From the NCBI RefSeq assembly GCF_000423845.1, contig NZ_AUIT01000006.1, forward strand, positions 1 to 64,000: DNA of 64,000 bases. Direction: 5' to 3'. A program made the translations under genes and the position numbers. Under the pieces are notes generated by a model. That model saw only the letters and a list, made by a program, of their open reading frames with translations. It ran no database searches and was not told where the DNA came from. Below, piece after piece: positions 24,485 to 34,352 of the stretch (positions are counted from its first letter, which is position 1; each line of letters opens with the position of its first letter). This DNA comes from Thermodesulfobacterium hveragerdense DSM 12571. Lineage in GTDB: Bacteria; Desulfobacterota; Thermodesulfobacteria; Thermodesulfobacteriales; Thermodesulfobacteriaceae.

Positions 24485-25744
24485 ATGAAGGTAGCAAGAT
24501 GGAAGGTTTTAGGTGTGGCAGGTGCTTTGGTTTTGGGCTATGCCGTTACCACTCAGGCTGCTCAGATCAAGGTGGATGAGGATACCTTTGCAGACTTTGG
24601 CTACAACATGAAGATCATGTATCAGAAGTTTGATGAAAGAGGAAAGGGTGACCTTGACGATTGGAAAAAGAATGTTTTTGACATCAAGGATTCTCGTTTT
24701 TACATTTCCGGTCAGGTAAGCAAGATGGTTCAGTTCTATGGGGAATGGTCTACCACTGGTGCTACAGGTGGTGTTGAAGGATATGCTGAGAAAAACGAAG
24801 TTAAAGCAAGAGAGGCTGGGGTTAACTTTGTGTTTATGCCTGAGCTTCAGGTAAGGGCTGGTTTGGTTAGGGTGCCTTTTACCAGGTATCAGATGACCTC
24901 ATCTTACAGCCTTATCATTCCTACTGACGCCTGGTATGATAAGGGTGGAGTAAATGCTACTGGTGTTGTAGGTAAAAATATCTCTAACAATCCTTTAAAA
25001 CTTATCGGTAGGACAGACGGTGGTTTGGTTGTGCATGGAGACATCGCAAACGGAATGTTTAGGTATAACATCGGTGTGTTTAACGAGGATCAGAGAAAAG
25101 GGGAGGCTTATAAAGGATTGCAGTGGGTTGCCAGGGTTGAGTTTACTCCGACTATGCTTGGGTTTGCCCCAGAGTCCACTACCTCTCCTCACGGAAAGGT
25201 AAGCGACACCTACCTTGGTAAAAAAGACGTCCTTACCATAGGTTTGGGCTACTACAAAGAAAAATTGTATGATAAAGAAGATACAATCTATAATGAAAGT
25301 TTAGAAGCTGATGGTTGGACCGCAGACCTTTTCTTTGAAAAGAAGTTTGGCTGTTGGGTGCCTAACCTTCAGCTTGGCTACATCAAGTTAAACGACAGCC
25401 ACTTCTATAATGAGACAACATTGAAAAAAGGAGATACCAGTATCTGGTATGCTCAGGGACAGCTTCTTTATGATGCGGTGGTTGGTTTTGGAAAGCCAGC
25501 CCTTGCCATCAGGTATGAAAACGTAGAGGCAGATGGCGTTTATAAATCTGGTACTGAAGTCAAGAAAGACTTTGCCTTTGACCGCTGGGGGGTTGCTTTC
25601 AACTACTATCTCAAAGGCCAGGCTGCAAGGGTGTCCCTTGGGTTTGACAAGGTAGAATACGACGACGCAGCTAAAGCTTATTATACTAATAAGAAAGAAG
25701 ACTCTATTACCGACTACTACCTCTACATCCAGACGATGTTCTAA
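24485..25744 (+). CDS. Outer-membrane porin-like beta-barrel protein
   Basis: A 419-residue protein with a signal peptide (about 1-25; GALVLGYAVTTQAAQ) followed by alternating hydrophobic/aromatic strands typical of a 16- to 18-stranded barrel. It ends in an aromatic strand (SITDYYLYIQTMF) with the C-terminal Phe that outer-membrane assembly uses. It resembles phosphate-selective or general porins of thermophilic sulfate reducers; selectivity cannot be inferred. It stands alone with a strong promoter, strong ribosome site and two terminators, suggesting an abundant protein. Confidence 0.87.
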   Translation: MKVARWKVLGVAGALVLGYAVTTQAAQIKVDEDTFADFGYNMKIMYQKFDERGKGDLDDWKKNVFDIKDSRFYISGQVSKMVQFYGEWSTTGATGGVEGYAEKNEVKAREAGVNFVFMPELQVRAGLVRVPFTRYQMTSSYSLIIPTDAWYDKGGVNATGVVGKNISNNPLKLIGRTDGGLVVHGDIANGMFRYNIGVFNEDQRKGEAYKGLQWVARVEFTPTMLGFAPESTTSPHGKVSDTYLGKKDVLTIGLGYYKEKLYDKEDTIYNESLEADGWTADLFFEKKFGCWVPNLQLGYIKLNDSHFYNETTLKKGDTSIWYAQGQLLYDAVVGFGKPALAIRYENVEADGVYKSGTEVKKDFAFDRWGVAFNYYLKGQAARVSLGFDKVEYDDAAKAYYTNKKEDSITDYYLYIQTMF

Positions 25745-25757
25745 GAAGGAAGTTTAA

Positions 25758-25779
25758 GAGGCAGGCCAGGGCCTGCCTC
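25758..25779 (+). terminator. First hairpin after the porin gene
   Basis: GAGGCAGGCC, loop AG, GGCCTGCCTC: a 10-bp stem without a T-run. It may stabilise the porin mRNA end. Confidence 0.6.
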
Positions 25780-25792
25780 ACCAAAGATTTTA

Positions 25793-25823
25793 AAGGGGGC
25801 AATAGAAGTTGCCCCTTTTTTTT
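25793..25823 (+). terminator. Rho-independent terminator of the porin gene
   Basis: GGGGCAA (25796-25802), loop TAGAAG, TTGCCCC (25809-25815) and eight T. Confidence 0.92.
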
Positions 25824-25862
25824 GTTTTTAATCCTTTTTTTACCTCTTTCTTGATCCCTCTT

Positions 25863-26597
25863 TTAAACTCCTTCCAACATCTTCCTTACCTCGGTGGTGT
25901 AAGGGCCTCCTTTTTGCTGGTAGAGAAAAAGGGGAGGTAAGACAAGGGTCTCCTCTCCTGCCAGTTTTACCGCCTCAACAAGCAAAAAACGAGCCTGGTC
26001 ACCAGGATAAGAATGGACAAACCTTAAGACCTTAGGTTCAAGTCTTGCTTCCTTTAGACCTGAGATAAGTTCAGCTGTCCTTAAGGCAGTAAAGATAAGA
26101 TATAACCTTCCCCGGTTTTTTAAGATCCCTGCCACAGCTTTTAAAAACTCTTTTAGCCCTGCCTTGGTCTCTCTTTTGGCAAGGTTTTTTAGCTCATCCT
26201 GACTTTGCCTGCCGCATCCGGGTTTGAAATAAGGTGGGTTTGAAAAAACCACGTCAAAAACTTCATTTCTGAAGGGATTTTTTCCGATATCCCCTTTTAC
26301 CGGAAAAATCGAGTTTTCCAAAAGATTTTTCCCTGTGTTTAGTCTTAAACACCGCAAAAACAGGGGGTCAAGTTCAACGGCAAAGATCCTGGCCTTGGGT
26401 TGTTTTAGGGCTGCCATCAGGGAGATGATCCCAGACCCTGCCCCAACCTCAAGGGCCTTTTCTCCAGGCTTAACCTTGAGAAAATGTCCTAAGAGCACAG
26501 AGTCTATCCCAAACCTAAAGCCCTTTTCTGGCTGGTAGACCTTGAGTTTTCCCTTAAAAAACAGGGTAAGACTTAAGCCTTTTCCATCGTTTTCCAT
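25863..26597 (-). CDS. TrmN6-like adenine-N6 methyltransferase
   Basis: A 244-residue Rossmann-fold methyltransferase similar to TrmN6/YfiC, which methylates adenine 37 of tRNA-Val. It shows the X-motif FRFGIDSVLLGHF, SAM site EVGAGSGIISLMAA and catalytic NPPYF. The start overlaps the end of hemW by 25 bp on the same strand, so the two are cotranscribed. The target RNA is inferred from the family. Confidence 0.85.
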   Translation of the reverse strand: MENDGKGLSLTLFFKGKLKVYQPEKGFRFGIDSVLLGHFLKVKPGEKALEVGAGSGIISLMAALKQPKARIFAVELDPLFLRCLRLNTGKNLLENSIFPVKGDIGKNPFRNEVFDVVFSNPPYFKPGCGRQSQDELKNLAKRETKAGLKEFLKAVAGILKNRGRLYLIFTALRTAELISGLKEARLEPKVLRFVHSYPGDQARFLLVEAVKLAGEETLVLPPLFLYQQKGGPYTTEVRKMLEGV

Positions 26598-27715
26598 AGG
26601 AGTTTTACCACCTGGTTGTGAAAAAGCCTTCCTTGGGAGGTCAGGCTAACCCTGTTTCCCTTTCTTTCTATCAGTCCTTTTTCGATAAGGTTTTTTAAAA
26701 CCCAAGGGTCTAAGTAGTAGCCAAACTTTGCACTCAGGGTCCTGAGGTCAATCCCTTTTTTCAGCCTTAGTCCCATAAAAACATACTCTTTGGCAAACTC
26801 AAGGGGGGTTAGGGTTTCTAAAGGGGTTAGGGGAAGTTTTTTTTGGTTAAGCAAGGTTTCTACATAGGCTTTTAGGTCTTGAGGGTTTTGCCATCTCAGG
26901 TTTGCTATCCTGGAAACCGCAGAAGGCCCAACCCCGACATAGGGCTTTACCTCCCAGTAAAAAAGGTTGTGCCTGCATTCAAACCCTGGCCTTGCATAGT
27001 TTGAGATTTCGTATCTCACATATCCCTGGGATTCTAAGGTGTGTTCTATAAACCGGTAAAAAAGGTCTACCGGTTTGTTAGGGGAAAAGCCAGAAAAAGA
27101 GACCTCATGCTCAAGGGTTAGCTCGTAAAAGGAGAGATGGGTGGGAGAAAAGCTTAAGGCCTTTTTTATCTCCTCCTCTAAGGTTTTTAGTCCCTGGCCT
27201 TTCCATCCAAAGATAAAGTCTACAGAAAGGTTTGAGAAAAGGGATGAGGCGATGTCAAGGGCCTTTAAGGCGGTTTTAAGCTGATAGGTTCTTTTTAAGG
27301 TTTTTAGCCCTTTTTCTGAAAGGCTTTGCACCCCTAAGCTCAGCCGGTTAAACCCGGCCTCAACAAAACCTTTTAGTTTTTCAGGGGTTATGGTGTCAGG
27401 GTTTGCCTCAAGGGTTAACTCAACCGGGGTGAACCTAAACTGAGAGGAAAGAAACTCAAAGAACTCCTGATAAAACCCTGGTGACAGAAGGGAAGGGGTG
27501 CCTCCTCCTGCATAGAAGGTGGTGATCTTAAGGGCCGTTCCTGAGAGTTTTTCCACAAAGTCTTTGAGGTATAAGACCTCGGTCTTTACAGCCTTAAGGT
27601 AGGTTTTTTCCTCTTCAGATGAAGGGACATGTGGAAGAGAATAAAAGTCGCAATAAGGACACTTTTTTACACAAAAGGGAACGTGCAGATAAAGGGCAAC
27701 CCTGATAAAAGCCAT
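26573..27715 (-). CDS. hemW: HemW-like radical SAM heme chaperone
   Basis: A 380-residue radical SAM protein with the cluster motif C15-xxx-C19-xx-C22 in PFCVKKCPYCDFY and GGGTPSLL for SAM binding. It has the HemW length and C-terminal winged domain (FAKEYVFMGLRLKKGIDL). HemW binds and delivers heme; it resembles the coproporphyrinogen dehydrogenase HemN but lacks that enzyme's longer N-terminus. Siroheme-route heme synthesis elsewhere in the window also favours HemW over HemN. Confidence 0.88.
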   Translation of the reverse strand: MAFIRVALYLHVPFCVKKCPYCDFYSLPHVPSSEEEKTYLKAVKTEVLYLKDFVEKLSGTALKITTFYAGGGTPSLLSPGFYQEFFEFLSSQFRFTPVELTLEANPDTITPEKLKGFVEAGFNRLSLGVQSLSEKGLKTLKRTYQLKTALKALDIASSLFSNLSVDFIFGWKGQGLKTLEEEIKKALSFSPTHLSFYELTLEHEVSFSGFSPNKPVDLFYRFIEHTLESQGYVRYEISNYARPGFECRHNLFYWEVKPYVGVGPSAVSRIANLRWQNPQDLKAYVETLLNQKKLPLTPLETLTPLEFAKEYVFMGLRLKKGIDLRTLSAKFGYYLDPWVLKNLIEKGLIERKGNRVSLTSQGRLFHNQVVKLLWKTMEKA

Positions 27716-27835
27716 CAGGTTTTTCCTTTTTATTATAGGCTACCCTTTTAGTTTAGCAAGGCTTTGGGAGAGAGGCTTTTTAGATTTTTAGCCTTGCTAT
27801 TTTAAAATCGGCAAAAAGGTTATAAAATAGAAAGG

Positions 27836-28936
27836 ATGAAGACCTTTTTTCGGTATCACCTTAGAGAATATCTGTTTTATACTTCTGTTTTTTTCTTTCT
27901 TTTTAGTGTTATCATCACCCTGGTAAAGGGCATCTTTGGGCTTCAGAAGTTTTTTGAGCTTAACCCGAGTTTAAAAGAGGTGTTTTTAAACTTTGGGCTC
28001 CTTTTTCTTCAGCTTACCTCTTTTATCTTGCCTCTTTCTGTTTTTTTAGGGGTGATGTTTGGGGTCCACAGGTTTAAAGAGGACCGGGAGCTTTTGGGAT
28101 TTTTTAGTCTGGGGTTCAGGTTTAGCGATTTTCTGAAACCTTTGTGTGTGTTTATGTTTTTAGGTTTTGGGCTGCTTTTTTTGGCCCATTTCTGGCTGGT
28201 ACCCTATGCCAAAAAGCTACAGAAAACGATGAGGTTTGAACTTACTAAAAGGCAGTTTGAAGAGCCTTTGCCAGAAAAACGGGCTATCCCTCTGGGAGAA
28301 AACCATGTAATCTATGTGGAAAAGGCAAAAAAGCAGGATAAAGCACACGAGTTTGAGAGGGTGTTTCTTGTGGAAAAGGGGGCTGAAAAAAAACAGGTTT
28401 TTCTGGCAGAAAAAGGAAGGTTGGACCCTAAGGAAGGGGTTTTTACCCTTTATCAGGGGGAGGGCTTTTCTCTGGGTAAGGACAAAACGGTTGAGGTTTT
28501 CAGGTTTGGGGAGTATCAGTTTTTTTTGGTGGTAAAAGAAGGTGAGCAAATGGTTGAGTTTGGAAGGGGAGAGCTCAGTTTTTCAGAGCTTAAGGCAAGG
28601 TTAAAGGAGGTTGAGAAAAACAGGGGTCAGTGGTTTAGATATCTTACCGAATACTGGGACAGGTTTTTCTATCCGTTAAGTTTGTTTCTGGTGGTTTTTC
28701 AGGGGTTTTTGACAGCCTTTTTTATGAAAACCCACAACCGGTTTCTGGTGTTTTTCACCGCGGTAGCCCTTTATGTGGTGTTTTATGTGGGGTATCAGCT
28801 ATGCCATTCTCTGGCTGAAAACGGAAGGGTCTATCCGGTGGTAAGTTTTGCAGGGTTTTATCTGGTGTTTGGGGCTCTGGTGGGGTTGGAGGCCTGGTTT
28901 TTGTTTAAAAAGAAACGCCATCAGGTTTACCTATGA
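27836..28936 (+). CDS. lptF: LptF, LPS export permease
   Basis: A 366-residue inner-membrane subunit of the LptBFGC lipopolysaccharide extractor. It has the YjgP/YjgQ layout: three N-terminal helices (about 12-120), a periplasmic beta-jellyroll (about 125-265) and three C-terminal helices (about 280-360). It overlaps lptG by 4 bp (ATGA). The sequence AGAAAGG precedes the start. It implies an LPS-bearing outer membrane. Confidence 0.9.
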   Translation: MKTFFRYHLREYLFYTSVFFFLFSVIITLVKGIFGLQKFFELNPSLKEVFLNFGLLFLQLTSFILPLSVFLGVMFGVHRFKEDRELLGFFSLGFRFSDFLKPLCVFMFLGFGLLFLAHFWLVPYAKKLQKTMRFELTKRQFEEPLPEKRAIPLGENHVIYVEKAKKQDKAHEFERVFLVEKGAEKKQVFLAEKGRLDPKEGVFTLYQGEGFSLGKDKTVEVFRFGEYQFFLVVKEGEQMVEFGRGELSFSELKARLKEVEKNRGQWFRYLTEYWDRFFYPLSLFLVVFQGFLTAFFMKTHNRFLVFFTAVALYVVFYVGYQLCHSLAENGRVYPVVSFAGFYLVFGALVGLEAWFLFKKKRHQVYL

Positions 28937-30036
28937 GGCTTAAGCCAAGGACTTATCAACTTTATGTATGGCAAGAGGTTTTCAGGGTTTCTCTGGTGTC
29001 ACTCTTTATCTTTCTTGGTTTTTATCTGGTGATAGACTTTTTTGAGAGGTTAGGGGATTTTCTTAAGTTTGGCAAGCCTTTTTATCTTTTTGGAAGGTAT
29101 ATCTTCTGGAAGAACCTGGTTAACCTTTATGAGGTTTTCCCTTTTGTGGTAGGGCTTTCTGGGGTGTTAACCCTTTTTATCTGGGCTAAGACCAACGAGC
29201 TTATGGGGTTTCTTTCCTTAGGTGTGGCTAAGGGGGTGTTGCTAAGAGAGACAGGAAAGGCCCTTTTAGGCATAGGGATTTTGGGAGGGGTGTTTCTTAA
29301 CCTTGTTTTGCCTTATGCCACGTTTAATGCTCTTTATACCTGGGAGTATAAGATCGCTGGCAAAAAGAAACAGCAGGTAGTTTTTGGAGACCAGATTTTT
29401 TTTACAGGGGATGACTGTTATCTAATAGCCAAGCCTCTTGAGCCCAAAGGGGAATACCTGGGTGAGATTACGGTTGTGGTTTATGATAAGGATAAAAGGG
29501 TTTTAAGTCTGCTCTGGGCAGCAAGCGGATATTATAGTCAGGGAAGGTGGGTGTTGAAAGAGGTGGTGCAACAGAGGAGGGAAAAGGGGTTTTCTCCTGA
29601 GTTTTTGCCTCAGGCTTCTTACCGGTTTTCCTTTGAGCCTGACACCTTAACCACGGTAAAAAAGCCTGTCTATTTTCTTTCTATCCCAGAGCTTATAGAA
29701 AGGGCAAGGTTTTTAGCCAAGATAAACAGCCCTTATCAGGAGGTGGTGGCTGAGCTATTTCTTAAAGGGTTCTATTTGTTTGTGCCTTTTTTACTTGCGG
29801 TGTTTTCTGTTTTTGCCTTTTTAAAGTTTTTTGTGCCAAACGACTGGAAAAAGGGGGCCTTTTTAAGCATAGGGCTTTTCTTTTTGAATTTGGTATATTT
29901 TCTGTTTTTTCAGACCTTGCTTAGAAAGGGGTTTATGGTAGGGATTCCGGCGCTTGTTGCCTGGGGTTTAGCTGGTCTTTTCTGGTATTTTTGGCAGGCT
30001 TATCTTGTTTTTTTGAAAAAATCTGGTAAAAATTAG
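28933..30036 (+). CDS. lptG: LptG, LPS export permease
   Basis: A 367-residue partner of LptF with the same topology: helices near 12-36, 55-78 and 100-120, a jellyroll domain (about 130-265) and three C-terminal helices. It overlaps lptF by 4 bp and lies 28 bp before acpP. F versus G assignment follows gene order and weak similarity. Confidence 0.87.
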   Translation: MRLKPRTYQLYVWQEVFRVSLVSLFIFLGFYLVIDFFERLGDFLKFGKPFYLFGRYIFWKNLVNLYEVFPFVVGLSGVLTLFIWAKTNELMGFLSLGVAKGVLLRETGKALLGIGILGGVFLNLVLPYATFNALYTWEYKIAGKKKQQVVFGDQIFFTGDDCYLIAKPLEPKGEYLGEITVVVYDKDKRVLSLLWAASGYYSQGRWVLKEVVQQRREKGFSPEFLPQASYRFSFEPDTLTTVKKPVYFLSIPELIERARFLAKINSPYQEVVAELFLKGFYLFVPFLLAVFSVFAFLKFFVPNDWKKGAFLSIGLFFLNLVYFLFFQTLLRKGFMVGIPALVAWGLAGLFWYFWQAYLVFLKKSGKN

Positions 30037-30064
30037 AGAAAATCTTGCAACAGGAGGGCTTTTT

Positions 30065-30301
30065 ATGTCTATAGAAGAAAAGGTGATTGACATCATCGCT
30101 CAAAAACTTAATCTTTCTAAAGATCAGGTCAAACCAGAGGCTTCTTTTATCGAGGACTTAGGGGCTGATTCCCTTGATTTGGTAGAGCTTGTTATGGCTA
30201 TGGAAGAGGCCTTTGGTATGGAAGTGCCTGACGAGGATGCCGAAAAGTTAAGAACCGTGCAGGATGTTATAGACTATGTAAAGGCCAAGGTAGGAAACTA
30301 A
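30065..30301 (+). CDS. acpP: Acyl carrier protein
   Basis: A 78-residue acidic helical protein with the phosphopantetheine site [11 protein letters not shown]; the attachment Ser is S36. It carries growing fatty acyl chains. AGGAGGGC precedes the ATG, and fabF follows 19 bp later. Confidence 0.98.
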   Translation: MSIEEKVIDIIAQKLNLSKDQVKPEASFIEDLGADSLDLVELVMAMEEAFGMEVPDEDAEKLRTVQDVIDYVKAKVGN

Positions 30302-30320
30302 AAATTTTAGGGGATTAATC

Positions 30321-31562
30321 GTGAGAAAAAGGGTAGTAGTCACCGGTCTTGGGACGGTTAACCCTCTTGGGATAGGGGTTGAAGAGACCTGGAAAAACAT
30401 CAAGGCAGGTAAATCTGGTATCGGCAGGATTACCAAGTTTGATCCGTCTTCTCTTCCCAGCCAGATTGCTGGTGAGGTAAAGGGATTTAAACCAGAAGAG
30501 TTTATGTCTTCCAAGCTGGTATCTCGTATAGATACCTTTATTCAATATGCTTTGGCCTCAGCCAAGATGGCTTTAGAGGATGCAGGTCTTCCTTTAGAGG
30601 ACCTTGGGCCTGAGGTGGGTTCAGTTATCGGGGTAGGGATGGGTGGAGTAGGTCAGGTAGAATATTACACCCGTATTTTTGACGAAAAGGGATATAAAAG
30701 GGTGAGTCCTTTTTTTATCCCGATGATCATACCTAACATGGCAGCAGGTCAGGTGGCCATCAACTTTGGGGCCAAAGGGCCTAACCTTGCGGTGTGTACC
30801 GCCTGTGCAGCAGGCAACCATGCGATAGGAGAGGCCTATCGTTTGATAAGAGAAGGGCAGGCAACCATCATGATCTGTGGGGGGACAGAGAGCATGATCA
30901 CCCCCTTGACCATAGCAGGTTTTTCGGTGATGAAGGCCCTTTCTACCAGAAATGATGAGCCTGAAAGGGCTTCCCGGCCTTTTGATGCCAGCCGGGATGG
31001 GTTTGTGATTGCAGAAGGATGTGGGATTTTAGTCCTTGAGGAGCTTGAGCATGCCTTAAAAAGAGGGGCCAAGATATATGCAGAGCTGATAGGATATGGG
31101 TTAAACGCAGATGCCTATCACATGACCGCACCTTCTCCTGACGGCGAAGGGGCGGCAAGGTGTATGGAGCTTGCGTTAAAGGACGCAGGGATTTTGCCTC
31201 AACAGGTAGACTACATAAACGCCCATGGCACAAGCACACCCCTTAATGATGTGGCAGAGACCAAGGCCATAAAAAAGGTTTTTGGTGAGCATGCCTATAA
31301 ACTTATGGTTTCTTCCACCAAATCTATGACAGGACATCTTCTTGGGGGTGCTGGAGGGCTTGAGGCGGTTTTAACGGTTATGGCTGTTTATGAGGGGGTG
31401 GTACCTCCTACGATCAACCTTGAAAACCCAGACCCTGAGTGTGACCTCGACTATGTGCCTAACCAGGCAAGAAAGGCAGACATCAGGATAGCCATGTCAA
31501 ATGCCTTTGGTTTTGGAGGCACCAACGCCACGCTGGTTTTTAAAAAATGGGAGGAAAAATAA
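30321..31562 (+). CDS. fabF: Beta-ketoacyl-ACP synthase II
   Basis: A 413-residue condensing enzyme of fatty acid elongation. The catalytic triad is visible: C162 in CTACAAGNHAIG, His in NAHGTSTPLND and His in SMTGHLLGGAGG. Standard length. It starts with GTG 19 bp after acpP. The next gene (rpiB) begins 4 bp after its stop. Confidence 0.97.
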   Translation: MRKRVVVTGLGTVNPLGIGVEETWKNIKAGKSGIGRITKFDPSSLPSQIAGEVKGFKPEEFMSSKLVSRIDTFIQYALASAKMALEDAGLPLEDLGPEVGSVIGVGMGGVGQVEYYTRIFDEKGYKRVSPFFIPMIIPNMAAGQVAINFGAKGPNLAVCTACAAGNHAIGEAYRLIREGQATIMICGGTESMITPLTIAGFSVMKALSTRNDEPERASRPFDASRDGFVIAEGCGILVLEELEHALKRGAKIYAELIGYGLNADAYHMTAPSPDGEGAARCMELALKDAGILPQQVDYINAHGTSTPLNDVAETKAIKKVFGEHAYKLMVSSTKSMTGHLLGGAGGLEAVLTVMAVYEGVVPPTINLENPDPECDLDYVPNQARKADIRIAMSNAFGFGGTNATLVFKKWEEK

Positions 31563-31566
31563 ACCT

Positions 31567-32010
31567 ATGAAGATTGCCATTGCCTCAGACCATGCAGGGT
31601 ATTTTTTAAAAGAAAAGATAAAAGATTTTTTAGCCAAAGAAGGGCATGAGGTGGTAGATGTAGGGTGTTATTCTCATGTGGCGGTGGATTATCCTGAGTA
31701 TGGGGTAAAGGCGGTGGAGAAGGTGCTTCAAGGAGAGGTAGAAAGGGGGATCCTTATCTGTGGGACAGGGATAGGGATGAGTATTGTGGCCAATCGGTTT
31801 TCTGGGATAAGGGCTGCCCTTTGTCATGAGCCCTTTTCTGCCAAGATGGCAAGGCTTCACAACGATGCCAACGTGCTTGTCCTTGGCGGAAGGATGATTG
31901 GGGATGGGATGGCGGTGGAGATAGTTAAAACCTTTTTAGAAACACCCTTTGAAGGAGGAAGACACGAGCGCAGGCTCGAACTTATAGAAAAACTTAAGAA
32001 TCTTAGATGA
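31567..32010 (+). CDS. rpiB: Ribose-5-phosphate isomerase B
   Basis: A 147-residue isomerase interconverting ribose-5-phosphate and ribulose-5-phosphate. It shows IASDHAGYFLKE at the N-terminus and the active-site loop GILICGTGIGMSIVANR. The ATG at 31567 is chosen over upstream starts lying inside fabF. It overlaps acpS by 4 bp. Confidence 0.95.
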   Translation: MKIAIASDHAGYFLKEKIKDFLAKEGHEVVDVGCYSHVAVDYPEYGVKAVEKVLQGEVERGILICGTGIGMSIVANRFSGIRAALCHEPFSAKMARLHNDANVLVLGGRMIGDGMAVEIVKTFLETPFEGGRHERRLELIEKLKNLR

Positions 32011-32387
32011 ACCTACTTGGTATAGGGGTAGACTTAGTATACTTACCAAGGATAGAGAAAATTTATTCTGCCTATCCAAAACGTTTTTTAGAAAAGGTTT
32101 TTCATCCTAAGGAGGTATCTTTAGCGTTAAAACGCAAAGATACCCCTGTCTATTTAGCTTCATGCTTTGCGGCTAAGGAGGCCTTTTACAAGGCCTTAGG
32201 TGGGTATCAACCCTTTGTCTGGCAAGAGATAAGCCTTCTTAGAGACCCTCAAACAAAAAAGCCGTTCATAGAGATAGAAGGCAGGGCTTTAGAGGTTTTT
32301 AGAGAAAGAGGTGGAAGGGATTGTCTGGTTAGCCTTTCTCATGAAAAGGATTATGTGGTATGTATGGTAGTAATAACTGGAGGATAA
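32007..32387 (+). CDS. acpS: Holo-ACP synthase
   Basis: A 126-residue enzyme that moves the phosphopantetheine arm from CoA to ACP. It carries GIGVDLVYLPRIEK with the magnesium Asp and FAAKEAFYKALG with the Glu/Lys of the active site. It overlaps rpiB by 4 bp. Genes acpP, fabF and acpS in one operon are functionally linked. Confidence 0.96.
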   Translation: MNLLGIGVDLVYLPRIEKIYSAYPKRFLEKVFHPKEVSLALKRKDTPVYLASCFAAKEAFYKALGGYQPFVWQEISLLRDPQTKKPFIEIEGRALEVFRERGGRDCLVSLSHEKDYVVCMVVITGG

Positions 32388-32410
32388 CTGGATAGGAGAG
32401 GGGTAGGGTT

Positions 32411-33979
32411 ATGCAGGTGGTAAAGGCCTCTGAGATGAAGGCTCTCGACGAATGGTTTATAAAAGAGGTAGGGGTTCCGGCTGAGGTGTTGATGGAAAGG
32501 GCGGGGCTTTCTGTGGCTGAGGCTATTTTTGAGGCCTATCCGGTAGAAACCTACGGCAGTGTGCTTGTGGTGTGCGGGCCAGGAAATAACGGTGGAGACG
32601 GGATGGTATGTGCCAGGCACCTGGTAAACCTTGGCTATGAGGTCGAGGTGGTACTTCTTGCAGAAAAAGAAACCTATCAGGGAGAGGCCTTGACCAACCT
32701 TAAGGTCCTTGAAAACTTAGGTTTTATGCCAGAAGAGGTGGGGTATATCGTTGAGTTTAGAAAGGTACTTTATGATTTTTCTCCTGAGATAATGGTGGAT
32801 GCCATCTTTGGGACAGGGCTTAAAAGGCCTATCGAGGGAAATCTGGCTGCCATCGTTGAGGAAATAAACCTTTATCGAGAAACCAGGGGATGCAAGGTGG
32901 TTGCGGTAGACATGCCTTCTGGGGTGTGTGCTGATACAGGTGAGGTGCTTGGAACAGCTGTAAAGGCAGACCTTACCGTTACGTTTGAGCTACCCAAGGT
33001 AGGACAGTTTTTTTATCCGGGAAAAGAGTATGTGGGAAGGCTTAAGGTTTGTCCTATTGGGTTTTTCAAACCTTTGGTGGAAAAGAAGGCGCCTAAGAGG
33101 TATTTGATAGATTTGGAGTGGGCCAAAAAGGTATTCAGGCCGCGTAAAGGTTATACCCATAAAGGGCTTTTTGGACATCTTCTTGTGTTAGCAGGAAGCA
33201 AGGGTAAGAGTGGGGCTGGGTTGCTTTCGGCATTGGGTGGTTTAAGGGCAGGGGCTGGGCTTGTGACCTTGGCCTCAACCAGGAGTCTTCAGCCGGTATA
33301 TGCATCTATGCTACCTGAAGCTCTGACTGCAGGGCTTGAAGAAGGCCCGAGAGGAGAGGTTAGTTATGCCAATCTTGAGTCCTTGCTTGACCTTTGCGAA
33401 AAGAAAACCGCCTTGGTGGTAGGCCCTGGACTTGGTTTAGGGGAAGAGGTAAAAAGGCTTTTCTGGGAGTTGTTAGAAAGGGTCAAGGTTCCGGTGTTGA
33501 TCGATGCAGACGGGTTAACCATAGCCTCTGAAAACCCTGAAAGACTTAAAGAGCTTCCCTGTCCAAAGGTCCTTACCCCTCATCCAGGAGAGGCTGAGAG
33601 GTTGCTTAAAATTTCTAAGAAGGAGATTTTAAGAGACCCTTTAACCTCAGCTAAAAGGCTTTCTGAGATGACAGGTGCGGTGGTGGTGCTAAAGGGACCA
33701 CATACGGTGATTTCTTCCCCTGACGGAAGAGAGGGGATTTCTGTCTGGGATGTGCCTGGGCTTTCTCAGGGAGGCACAGGGGATGTGCTTTCTGGAGTGA
33801 TAGGGGCTTTGATGGCTCAAAAGTATGAGGTGTTTGAAGCAGCTTGCTTGGGGGTGTTTTTACACGGATGGGCAGGAGAAAAGCTTGCCTCTGAAAAAGG
33901 ACCTTTCGGGTATCTGGCTTCAGAGGTGGCTAACAAAATCCCAGAAGTTTTAAAGGAGATATGTGATGATAGACCTTAG
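32411..33979 (+). CDS. nnr: Bifunctional NAD(P)H-hydrate epimerase/dehydratase
   Basis: A 522-residue repair enzyme for hydrated NAD(P)H. The N-terminal half is the YjeF epimerase (GPGNNGGDGMVCARHL, VDAIFGTGLKRPI, VDMPSGVCADTG). The C-terminal half is the ADP/ATP-dependent dehydratase with PHPGEAERLL and the nucleotide loop GGTGDVLSGVIGA. It begins 23 bp after acpS. Full length. Confidence 0.96.
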   Translation: MQVVKASEMKALDEWFIKEVGVPAEVLMERAGLSVAEAIFEAYPVETYGSVLVVCGPGNNGGDGMVCARHLVNLGYEVEVVLLAEKETYQGEALTNLKVLENLGFMPEEVGYIVEFRKVLYDFSPEIMVDAIFGTGLKRPIEGNLAAIVEEINLYRETRGCKVVAVDMPSGVCADTGEVLGTAVKADLTVTFELPKVGQFFYPGKEYVGRLKVCPIGFFKPLVEKKAPKRYLIDLEWAKKVFRPRKGYTHKGLFGHLLVLAGSKGKSGAGLLSALGGLRAGAGLVTLASTRSLQPVYASMLPEALTAGLEEGPRGEVSYANLESLLDLCEKKTALVVGPGLGLGEEVKRLFWELLERVKVPVLIDADGLTIASENPERLKELPCPKVLTPHPGEAERLLKISKKEILRDPLTSAKRLSEMTGAVVVLKGPHTVISSPDGREGISVWDVPGLSQGGTGDVLSGVIGALMAQKYEVFEAACLGVFLHGWAGEKLASEKGPFGYLASEVANKIPEVLKEICDDRP

Positions 33980-34346
33980 AAGGTTTCCAAGATGCCCTAC
34001 CAGGATTAAGGCTTATTTGCCGGGGTCTGAAGAGGCATACGAGGTGCTTAATGTTTCTTACAAGGGATGTTTTATCCGAACCGATAAGCTTATTCCTTTA
34101 CGGAAGATGGTTCTTTTTGAGATAGAAATTCCTGAGGTAGGAGTGATCCCTGTTTATGGGCTGGTGGTACATCATGGCACAGAAGAACAGCCAGGGTTAG
34201 GGATAGAGATCCTGGACATCGAACGAGAGCTTTTACCTGTGTGGAACTATTATCTAAAAGCCCTTTTAAACATAGAGGAGGCCAAAAAGGCTTATCAAAG
34301 ATATTTGAAAACCTCTCAAAAGGTTGAAAATCCTCAGTCTGGTTAG
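33963..34346 (+). CDS. PilZ-domain protein
   Basis: A 127-residue cytoplasmic protein with the cyclic-di-GMP binding signature: an Arg-rich start (LRRFPRCPTR) and NVSYKGCFIR in place of D/NxSxxG. The PilZ barrel covers about 5-100, then a helical tail rich in Lys and Gln. It overlaps nnr by 17 bp and lies 6 bp before the prepilin peptidase gene, suggesting a link to pilus function. Cyclic-di-GMP binding is inferred. Confidence 0.82.
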   Translation: MMIDLRRFPRCPTRIKAYLPGSEEAYEVLNVSYKGCFIRTDKLIPLRKMVLFEIEIPEVGVIPVYGLVVHHGTEEQPGLGIEILDIERELLPVWNYYLKALLNIEEAKKAYQRYLKTSQKVENPQSG

Positions 34347-34352
34347 GGTTTG